Shown here piece after piece: positions 36,217-43,026 of a DNA stretch of 64,000 bases; the stretch's first letter is position 1; every line of letters starts with the position of its first letter. A model generated the notes under the pieces. That model made no database searches and was not told where the DNA came from. It saw only the letters and a program-made list of their open reading frames with translations. The translations under genes and the position numbers were made by a program. This DNA comes from CALODL01 sp942492115 (lineage in GTDB: Bacteria > Planctomycetota > Phycisphaerae > UBA1845 > CAIVHJ01), in assembly GCA_942492115.1 (NCBI GenBank), contig CALODL010000015.1, forward strand, positions 1 through 64,000. Reading direction: 5' to 3'.

Positions 36217-37167
36217 TCACCCCGGGGTAGCGCGAAGTCCGTGACGCATGGCCGCGAGCGTGTATTGCCCGGCAGCTAATCCACGAACCGTGTAGCGGCC
36301 GTGCGCGTCGGTCACAGCGCCGAGCGCAGGTCCTTGCCGGTCGCCCGGCGTAGCCACGAGCGAAACGCCTGCGAGGCCTTCACCCTGAGGCCCGCGAACG
36401 ATGCCGGACAGCGCGTGCCCGGCAGCCAGGTTGATATCCAGGCGGATCACCCCGTGGGCGTCAGGCGCCGCGGTCGCATTGAGCAGAACGGCATTGTAGC
36501 GATGGGTGCCGACGAACTTCCGCCCCACGATCGACCAGCGATCGGCCAACGGCAACGGGCCGACATTCAATTCGTTGCGTACGTCGAGGCGAACCCATGG
36601 CGGAAAGTGCACATTGCGCGGCAGTCCGACCGCCTCGGTACTGAGCCACAACTGACGCACGAGTGACTGACCGGGTGCATCTCTGAACTGCGCAGCGATC
36701 GTCACGGGTTGCTCGAGGATGATCTCCGCCTCGGCTGACCCGGCGCGAAAATCGAACTGCGCAACGATGGCCACACCTGCCGCATGTCGGGCGGCCAGCG
36801 TATAGGATCCGCGGGCCAATCCGGCAATACTGAAACGTCCGGCATCATCGGTCACTGCGGTGCCAGCGTGGACGGATTGGCGGGGCCCCCGGCGGACCTG
36901 CCGGCGCTGCGCTCGTACACTCAACCGCTGGCCCCATTCGATGATGCCGGCAAAACGGTCGGCCGCCGCGACCTCCACACCACTGACTGGCTCCATGGTG
37001 TGTGGATCGAGAATGCGACCAGTCAGCGCTGCGGCCTGGTGTTGCGCACGCGGATGGGCTGGAGCCCGGGCTACCGGACGGACTGCCGCGGGCGCAGGCG
37101 GGGCCGTTTCTTGAGCGTAAGCTGCATCCAACGCCAGGGTGCACACAAGGCAAAGCATGATCCGCAC
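36217..37167 (-). CDS. Secreted protein with carboxypeptidase-regulatory-like domains, probably truncated by an in-frame TGA
   Basis: About 316 residues from the GTG at 37167, chosen because AAGGAG lies just upstream and it opens a signal peptide (IMLCLVCTLALDAAYA). Two CarboxypepD_reg-like beta-sandwich units are visible: LTGRILDPHTMEPVSGVEV...GRFSIAGLARGSYTLAARHA, and LSGIVRGPQGEGLAGVSLV...GRYTVRGLAAGQYTLAAMRHG. The second stops short at ATPG-TGA. Beyond the TGA the same frame runs on through PVDVAERRDITIPVGDP, which would supply the missing last strand, and into the TlpA domain at 35611-36123. The original was probably one protein of about 517 residues. Confidence 0.75.
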   Translation of the reverse strand: MRIMLCLVCTLALDAAYAQETAPPAPAAVRPVARAPAHPRAQHQAAALTGRILDPHTMEPVSGVEVAAADRFAGIIEWGQRLSVRAQRRQVRRGPRQSVHAGTAVTDDAGRFSIAGLARGSYTLAARHAAGVAIVAQFDFRAGSAEAEIILEQPVTIAAQFRDAPGQSLVRQLWLSTEAVGLPRNVHFPPWVRLDVRNELNVGPLPLADRWSIVGRKFVGTHRYNAVLLNATAAPDAHGVIRLDINLAAGHALSGIVRGPQGEGLAGVSLVATPGDRQGPALGAVTDAHGRYTVRGLAAGQYTLAAMRHGLRATPG

Positions 37168-37293
37168 GGTGAGAGCTCCTTCCGACCGCACCCATTGTAC
37201 TGGACAGGACTCACGCGGGCGCCAGAGGACCGCGTACGAAACCACAACACCCGATACGGCATAGCATTAGGGATTCGCGCGGGCTGCCCCCCA

Positions 37294-37322
37294 TTGGCAC
37301 ATGTACCCCATCTGAGTAAACT
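37294..37322 (+). promoter_or_regulatory. Sigma70-like promoter for the TlpA-TPR gene
   Basis: TTGGCA (37294-37299), 17 bases, TAAACT (37317-37322). The ATG follows at 37389. Seen directly; untested. Confidence 0.45.
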
Positions 37323-37388
37323 ATCCCGACGATGTGCGTTGCGCTTCAGCACCGCACCCAACTTAAATACACTGCCTGGAGACCGACT

Positions 37389-38843
37389 ATGCTGCGCCGC
37401 CCCGCCGCCCTCCTGATCGCTGTGGCCATTCCGGCGTCCGCGAGCGCCCAAACACTCGACATCGGCGACAAGGCCCCGGCCATACATGCCGACGTATGGC
37501 TCAAGGGCAAGGCGGTGGATGCCACTGCGCCGGACAGCCTCGTGCTCATCGAGTTCTGGGCCACGTGGTGTGGACCATGCATCGACAGCATTCCACACCT
37601 GAGCGAGCTGCAGCACACGTATGGTCCCAAGGGACTGTCCGTGGTCGGCTTCACCAATCAGGATGACGACAACAGGCTCGACAAAGTCAAGGCGTTCGTC
37701 AAAGAGCGCGACAAGAGCATGGCATACGCCATCGCATTCGAGGAAAAAGACAAGACCACCAACGCCTACTTGAAGGCGTCGAACTCGATGGGTATCCCCA
37801 CGGCTTTTCTGGTCAGCAAGGGCAAGGTCGCATGGATCGGTCATCCGCTGGAGCTGACCCATGAGACCCTCGATGCGGTGATCGGCGGATCTTATGACCT
37901 CACCGTGGCCCGCAAGCGTCGAGCGCTCGATACTGAGCTGATGGAAGCCTATTGGGAGGGTGATTGGAACACAGCCCGTGATGTCGCCCTCGAGATGAGT
38001 CGGCTGGAACCCGAGAGCGGGGCGCCGTATCTCCTGCTGTTCGATATCTACGCCGAGCGTCTCGGCGATGCCAAGGCCGCGCAGACGGCGGGCTCCACCG
38101 CCTTGAAACTGTACGCCGACCACCCGGTCAAGCTGGCTGAGGCCGCAAACGCGATCGCTCGTGAAGATGATCCGCACGGCTTCAACACAATGGCGCTCGC
38201 GGCCGTTAACAAGGCCGTGGCGGCCGCGCCGAACGATGCCGACGTACTCATAGCCCACTTCAGGGTCCTGATGGCCACCGGTGATTTCGATAAAGCGACG
38301 GCCAGCGCCAACAAGGCCATCGATACGCTCGACGGTAAGGGGGGCGAGCTGGGCATGTTCGCGTCAAGCCTGGCCACGCCCGATTCACCGGGGCGCTGCC
38401 ACGACCTGGCCCTCAAGGCTGTCGAGCGGGCGATCGCCGCTGAACCCGAGGTGCTCAACCATTTGCAAACCAAGTTCCGCATCCTGTGGTACTGCCGCAA
38501 GGATCAGTCCGCCGCCGAAACGGTTGGACTGTATATGGTCAATCTGGCCACGAAGCAGGATGCCGGCATGTTGAACAACCTGGCATGGAGTCTGTTGACC
38601 GAGGATCCGACGATTGGCAAGTTCAATCGGCTGGCCCTGGCAGCGGCCCGAAAATGCAACGAGTTGACCAACAACGAGAACTGGATGTTCGTCGACACGT
38701 TGGCCCTCGCTCAGTTCGAGAACGACCTGGTCAAGGAAGCCGTGGCCACCGAGCTGGCGGCCATCAAGCTGTGCCCGGCCGATCACCCGGCGCAAGCCTC
38801 GCTGAAAGAAGCACTGCAGATGTTCGAAAAGGGTAACAAGTAG
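37389..38843 (+). CDS. Secreted TlpA-like thioredoxin with TPR region
   Basis: 484 residues starting at MLRRPAALLIAVAIPASASAQ, a clear signal peptide; the frame is open 19 codons further upstream but that start would bury it. Residues about 22-165 form a TlpA/AhpC-TSA-like thioredoxin fold with LIEFWATWCGPC and the cis-proline loop MGIPTAFLVSKGK. The remaining 300 residues are helical repeats, probably degenerate TPRs (LMEAYWEGDWNTARDVALEMSRLEP; LMATGDFDKATASANKAIDTL; LAAARKCNELTNNENWMFVDTLALAQF). This arrangement is frequent in planctomycete-type genomes. It probably reduces or isomerises disulfides in secreted cysteine-rich proteins, which are plentiful here (inference). It stands alone, with its own promoter. 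Confidence 0.88.
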   Translation: MLRRPAALLIAVAIPASASAQTLDIGDKAPAIHADVWLKGKAVDATAPDSLVLIEFWATWCGPCIDSIPHLSELQHTYGPKGLSVVGFTNQDDDNRLDKVKAFVKERDKSMAYAIAFEEKDKTTNAYLKASNSMGIPTAFLVSKGKVAWIGHPLELTHETLDAVIGGSYDLTVARKRRALDTELMEAYWEGDWNTARDVALEMSRLEPESGAPYLLLFDIYAERLGDAKAAQTAGSTALKLYADHPVKLAEAANAIAREDDPHGFNTMALAAVNKAVAAAPNDADVLIAHFRVLMATGDFDKATASANKAIDTLDGKGGELGMFASSLATPDSPGRCHDLALKAVERAIAAEPEVLNHLQTKFRILWYCRKDQSAAETVGLYMVNLATKQDAGMLNNLAWSLLTEDPTIGKFNRLALAAARKCNELTNNENWMFVDTLALAQFENDLVKEAVATELAAIKLCPADHPAQASLKEALQMFEKGNK

Positions 38844-38878
38844 CTCGGCGCGTGCACAACGGTGGACCGCCAGCAGCT

Positions 38879-39880
38879 CTACAGCCCGAACTCCGTGCCA
38901 TCCTCCAGTACGTTGAATCCGCGCCGCTGCACGGCACGGTGCTGTGGTGACCCGCGTTCGATGGCAGGGTTCGAGTGGTTGAGGTGAGTGAAATACACAC
39001 CGAGACCATCCTGGATGACATGATCACTGAATAACCGCATGGAATCGACCATCAGGGGATGGCCGATCCGCGCCAGGTCACGACCCGGCAATTCATCGCC
39101 AGAATAGAACGTGCCGTCAATCAGCAGGACGTCGACGCCGCCCTCCAGTGCGTCGATGAACGCCAGCACATCCGTCTGCCAGTGCATCCATGGGGCTGTA
39201 TCCGGAATGTACACCACAGTCGACCGCGGACCGCGAATGATATAGCCAACAGTGTTCGAATACTCATCACGGTGCGGCACTTGAAACGACCTGACCGTAA
39301 CCCCGCCCCCCAAATCGACAGCCTGGTCGAGCCCCGTTGGACGCACATCGATGTTGTTCATCGAAACGAGTTGGCTCCACGGCCCGTTGGTCTCGAGGAA
39401 ACTCGCCATCCGGCCCGCGCAATAGACCGGCACGCCGCGCGAATTCACCGATTCGAAGCCGAAGTAAGCAAGCCCGAGGTAGTGCCCCATGTGTGCGTGC
39501 GTCAGAAACACGCCTTCGACCGGGTTGCGGTCCGTGCTGTCCGGCGGGGCATCACGAACATCTGCGAGCATGTCGAGTTGGGCCCTGATATCGGGTGTTG
39601 CATCGATGATGAACACATCAGCCGCGGCCCGGGGATGGGGAACGACGACTGCAAGACTGGCAACATGCCGGCGGTGACGTGGCGCTACCCGTGCTGCGGT
39701 ACACCTCCGACAGGTACACGCAAAGTGAGGCAGCCCGGCATCTTGCGCAGTTCCCAGAACGCGGACAAAGGGCTGGCCGAATTCAACACGCCCAGGTGGC
39801 GCGGGCGTGTGGCAGCCACTCGCCAGCAGTACGACCAGGACGGCGGACCCCACGGCAGCAGAACAAGAATATCGTATCAT
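38879..39880 (-). CDS. PqqB-like metallo-beta-lactamase-fold lipoprotein
   Basis: 333 residues. The N-terminus is a lipoprotein signal (VGSAVLVVLLASGC). The MBL fold follows with a PqqB-type opening, VRVLGTAQDAGLPHFACTCRRCTAAR, whose paired cysteines bind zinc in PqqB. The metal motif is FLTHAHMGHYLGL, a variant of HxHxDH in which the aspartate position holds glycine. Later metal positions appear as YIPDTAP and VYFTHLNHSNP. There are no other pqq genes, and the lipid anchor places it outside the cytoplasm, so a PQQ-synthesis role is doubtful. It is a hydrolase or oxidoreductase of unknown substrate. Confidence 0.85.
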   Translation of the reverse strand: MIRYSCSAAVGSAVLVVLLASGCHTPAPPGRVEFGQPFVRVLGTAQDAGLPHFACTCRRCTAARVAPRHRRHVASLAVVVPHPRAAADVFIIDATPDIRAQLDMLADVRDAPPDSTDRNPVEGVFLTHAHMGHYLGLAYFGFESVNSRGVPVYCAGRMASFLETNGPWSQLVSMNNIDVRPTGLDQAVDLGGGVTVRSFQVPHRDEYSNTVGYIIRGPRSTVVYIPDTAPWMHWQTDVLAFIDALEGGVDVLLIDGTFYSGDELPGRDLARIGHPLMVDSMRLFSDHVIQDGLGVYFTHLNHSNPAIERGSPQHRAVQRRGFNVLEDGTEFGL

Positions 39881-40047
39881 CTGACACTCACGCTAGGACC
39901 TCAAAAGCGGATAGCAACGCGGGCAGCGTACTATACTACTGCTCGCTTCGAAACCCGATCCAGTGCTCGCCTTGATCTTGATGGGCCCACAATCGACAAT
40001 AGAGGCAACTACTGCCGCCTCCCACCATGCGGCCGGGACAACACGCC

Positions 40048-40599
40048 ATGCCTACGACTTCCAAGCCCAAGCGTGATGAATTGCTCATCAGCTCGATCGC
40101 CGCGCCGCGATGTGAAGAACTGTTTACGCCAACGGTCACTGCAGAGGACGATGCCGTAGGTTTCGATTATCCGTGGAACCCATACTCGATCGTGTTTGCC
40201 ACATTCTTCGCCGGCGTGTTCGCAGGTGGCCTGCTCTTCGCCCTCAACTACCGGCGTCTCGGACAACCGCGGCGCTGCCTGCCGGTCGCCGTGGGTGCCA
40301 GCGCGATCGCAATAGTTGTCTACTTGATGGCCAACCTCTTGATCGGCAAGGGCATTGTCCAGATCGACGGCATCCAGCCCCATCGCATCGTCAAGTTCAT
40401 CACGCAGATGCTGGCCGTCATACTCGCACTGGCCATGGCCGCGACTCAACACAAACGGTTCAGGCTGGCGCAGTATTCCGATCAACCGCTGGGAAGACTG
40501 CTGCTTCCCGGGCTCGCTGCAGTCGCGCTCGGCGTCATCGTGGAACGCTGGGGCACGCCCCTCATGGACAGACTCACTGACCTCGAGTTTACGGCATGA
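40048..40599 (+). CDS. Membrane protein of unknown function
   Basis: About 183 residues from the ATG at 40048; another ATG lies 21 bases upstream and neither has a strong ribosome site. After a hydrophilic N-terminus (KPKRDELLISSIAAPRCEE) there are four hydrophobic stretches: VFATFFAGVFAGGLLFAL, PVAVGASAIAIVVYLMANLL, FITQMLAVILALAMA and LLLPGLAAVALGVIV. I do not recognise a family. It overlaps the TPR gene as ATGA, so it is the first of three translationally coupled genes (with the TPR protein and AAA+ ATPase) and probably works with them at the membrane. Confidence 0.7.
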   Translation: MPTTSKPKRDELLISSIAAPRCEELFTPTVTAEDDAVGFDYPWNPYSIVFATFFAGVFAGGLLFALNYRRLGQPRRCLPVAVGASAIAIVVYLMANLLIGKGIVQIDGIQPHRIVKFITQMLAVILALAMAATQHKRFRLAQYSDQPLGRLLLPGLAAVALGVIVERWGTPLMDRLTDLEFTA

Positions 40600-41516
40600 G
40601 CGATCTGACTGACTCGAATGCGCTGCCGTTGTGGTACCGTGCGACAACGAACGCCGAGCGCTTCATGGACATCGGGCGCTTCGATCTGGCGGAACATGAA
40701 CTGCGCCAATCCCTGCAAGAACTGCCCAACGACGCGGGACTGCACGTCACACTCGGGATTGTTCTCAGAAACCTTGACCGCCAGTCGGAAGCACACGTCG
40801 AAGCACGAACCGCGCTCGAGATCGATCCCCAGAATGTCGAAGCGTTGGCCCTGATGTCGGATCTCGCCCAGGAGGCCGGACGACATCAGGAAGCCGAGCG
40901 ATATCTGCTCGAAGCCCTGCGCCTGCAGCCCGAGCGCCCCGGACTGTTGTTCGCATATGCCTACTTGATGCTCAAAGTGTGTCAGTTCGACAAAGCCGAG
41001 CAGCTGGTCCGAGCAGGACTGGTCATCGAACCCGAGCACAGCGCCGGCCATGGCTTGCTGGCGGTCATCCTGACCGAGCACCGCCGCTCGGCCGATGCCC
41101 GGCGTCATGGCGAGCACGGCCTGCGTCTGGCGCCTCACCAGGACCATACGCACGTGATGCTCGGTGCGACCTATCTGACGACCGGCCACCCGTTCAAAGC
41201 CCGACGCCACCTGCGTGAGGCATTGCGCATTAATCCCGACGACGCCTCGACGGAAGCCTTGTACCTCGAAGCCGACCGCGCGACCCGGTGGATCTACCTG
41301 CCATTCTATTACGTGTCACTCCTCACCAACCGCCTGCCCGGAAAACAGTTCGGCCTGTGGGCCGTGGTCATTCTGACGACCATGGGGATCGAGGCTGCCG
41401 ATGGACCGACGTGGCTCATATGGTCGATCCTGGGCCCATACCTGCTATTCTGTGTGTACACGTGGGTTGCAAGCCCGCTCACTGCACTGTGGATCAAACT
41501 GAGGCCACCCCGCTGA
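40596..41516 (+). CDS. TPR protein with C-terminal membrane segments
   Basis: 306 residues. Residues about 15-225 are five to six tetratricopeptide repeats (MDIGRFDLAEHELRQSLQELP; RQSEAHVEARTALEIDPQN; GRHQEAERYLLEALRLQPE; CQFDKAEQLVRAGLVIEPE; GHPFKARRHLREALRINPD). The end has two or three membrane helices (FGLWAVVILTTMGIEAA; LIWSILGPYLLFCVYTWV), so the TPRs probably face the cytoplasm. The start overlaps the previous stop (ATGA), and the stop overlaps the next start (TGATG). This suggests a membrane-anchored adaptor for the AAA+ protein; the target is unknown. Confidence 0.82.
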   Translation: MSDLTDSNALPLWYRATTNAERFMDIGRFDLAEHELRQSLQELPNDAGLHVTLGIVLRNLDRQSEAHVEARTALEIDPQNVEALALMSDLAQEAGRHQEAERYLLEALRLQPERPGLLFAYAYLMLKVCQFDKAEQLVRAGLVIEPEHSAGHGLLAVILTEHRRSADARRHGEHGLRLAPHQDHTHVMLGATYLTTGHPFKARRHLREALRINPDDASTEALYLEADRATRWIYLPFYYVSLLTNRLPGKQFGLWAVVILTTMGIEAADGPTWLIWSILGPYLLFCVYTWVASPLTALWIKLRPPR

Positions 41517-42952
41517 TGAGTTTCGATGATGCCGTGCTCAACGCTCTGGCGCAAACGCTGGAAAAAGACCCCCGCAACACGACCCTGTGGCGTCACTTCG
41601 CCGAGTTGCTCATCGAAGGTGAGTACTACGAGTCGGCCGCCCGGGCCCTGAGAAAGATCCTCGAAATCGAGCCCAACCACGGCGCGGCCCAGCGCGACCT
41701 CATCCCGGTCTTGCGGATGCTTGGTGAATTGTCCGAAGCGCTCATTCGCGCCGAGGCGATGCTCGCACAGGAAGACGATCCGGCGATCCGCATCGAGCTG
41801 GCGCGCGTGCTACTCGACCGTGGTGACGAACGTTCAGCGCTGGAACACTACCGTACCGCCATCGCGTCCAATCCCGACCTGGCGGACGACGCCCTCGAAG
41901 AAATCATTGACGATCTGGAGCTCGGGCCGCCGACCGACGCAGTGCAGGATTTTCCGGATGCCCGGGCAATCGACGACGACGACCTCGATGATGATGACGA
42001 CGAAGAAGAAGATGGTCTCCTCCGTGCGCAACTGGGTTACGACGACCCCGAACCACAGGATCTTGCGGCCGAATTCGATGCCAGCGATCTCTATGTCAAC
42101 TTCCAGGACGTGGCCGGCCTCCACGACGTCAAGAAACAAATCAATCTGCGCATCATCGCCCCGTTCAAGAACAAAGACATCTACCAGGCGTTTCAGCGCA
42201 CGGGGGGCGGCGGAATCCTGCTCTATGGCCCACCGGGTTGCGGAAAGACATTCATCGCCCGCGCCACGGCCGGTGAATGTGACGCACGCTTCGTGTCGGT
42301 AGGCATCCACACAATACTCGACAAGTACTACGGCGAGAGCGAACGGTTGGTCCACGCACTGTTTCAGGATGCCCGCCGCCGCGCTCCCACCGTACTGTTC
42401 TTCGACGAGTTTGACGCCCTCGGAGCCTCGCGCAGTCGCAGCGACTCGCAATTCTGGCGCACGCTCGTCGATCAGCTGCTGGGCGAAATGGACGGATTGT
42501 CGGGCCAGAATACCGACGTACTGGTCTTCGCCGCGACCAACCTGCCGTGGAATGTCGACGCCGCCTTCCGCCGTCCGGGACGATTCGACCGCGCTATGTT
42601 CGTGCCTCCTCCTGACCGCGCGGCGCGCGCAGAAATCATCAGCGCACACAGTAGGAAACTACCAGGCGGCGATCAGATCGACGTCACGACACTCGCCAAA
42701 CGCACTCCCCTGTTCACCGGCGCCGACCTGAAAGCGTTGTGCGAGCGTGCCTCGGAGGATGCGCTGAGCAAGTCGCTCGAGACCGGAACCGTGCACCCCG
42801 TCGGCATGGCCGACTTCGAACGCGCTTGCGCCGCGATACAGAGCTCGGCCGAAGAATGGTTGGCCACCGCGCGCAACTATGCCCGCTACTCCAACGAAGC
42901 GGGTCAGTTCGACGAGCTGACCGACTTCCTGAAGAAGGTCAAACGCTGGTAG
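41516..42952 (+). CDS. AAA+ ATPase with N-terminal TPR-like region
   Basis: 478 residues from the ATG overlapping the TPR gene stop; the frame is open further upstream but inside that gene. Residues about 1-140 are TPR-like helices (NTTLWRHFAELLIEGEYYESAARALRKILEIEP). An acidic stretch (DDDDLDDDDDEEED) follows. The AAA module resembles the FtsH/Cdc48/Vps4 clade: VNFQDVAGLHDVKKQI, Walker A GPPGCGKT (about 239-246), pore-loop-like KYYGESE, Walker B VLFFDEFD, sensor AATNLPWNVD, and arginine finger RRPGRFDR. There is no protease or second AAA domain. It is a probable protein-remodelling ATPase acting with the two upstream membrane proteins. Confidence 0.88.
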   Translation: MSFDDAVLNALAQTLEKDPRNTTLWRHFAELLIEGEYYESAARALRKILEIEPNHGAAQRDLIPVLRMLGELSEALIRAEAMLAQEDDPAIRIELARVLLDRGDERSALEHYRTAIASNPDLADDALEEIIDDLELGPPTDAVQDFPDARAIDDDDLDDDDDEEEDGLLRAQLGYDDPEPQDLAAEFDASDLYVNFQDVAGLHDVKKQINLRIIAPFKNKDIYQAFQRTGGGGILLYGPPGCGKTFIARATAGECDARFVSVGIHTILDKYYGESERLVHALFQDARRRAPTVLFFDEFDALGASRSRSDSQFWRTLVDQLLGEMDGLSGQNTDVLVFAATNLPWNVDAAFRRPGRFDRAMFVPPPDRAARAEIISAHSRKLPGGDQIDVTTLAKRTPLFTGADLKALCERASEDALSKSLETGTVHPVGMADFERACAAIQSSAEEWLATARNYARYSNEAGQFDELTDFLKKVKRW

Positions 42953-43026
42953 ATCGGCGGCACAACGGGGGACATTGTTCTCCTCCGCTTACTTGCTCTA
43001 CGTTTTCCAGGGCGGTTGTATGGTGC

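Noticed and set aside
36217..36219. TGA read as selenocysteine
   Set aside because: The TGA is in a linker, not at a redox position, and no SECIS-like hairpin is evident just downstream.
39059..40159. 366-codon plus-strand open frame opposite the PqqB-like gene
   Set aside because: Arginine/proline-rich antisense shadow; the minus-strand lipoprotein has a signal peptide and metal motifs.
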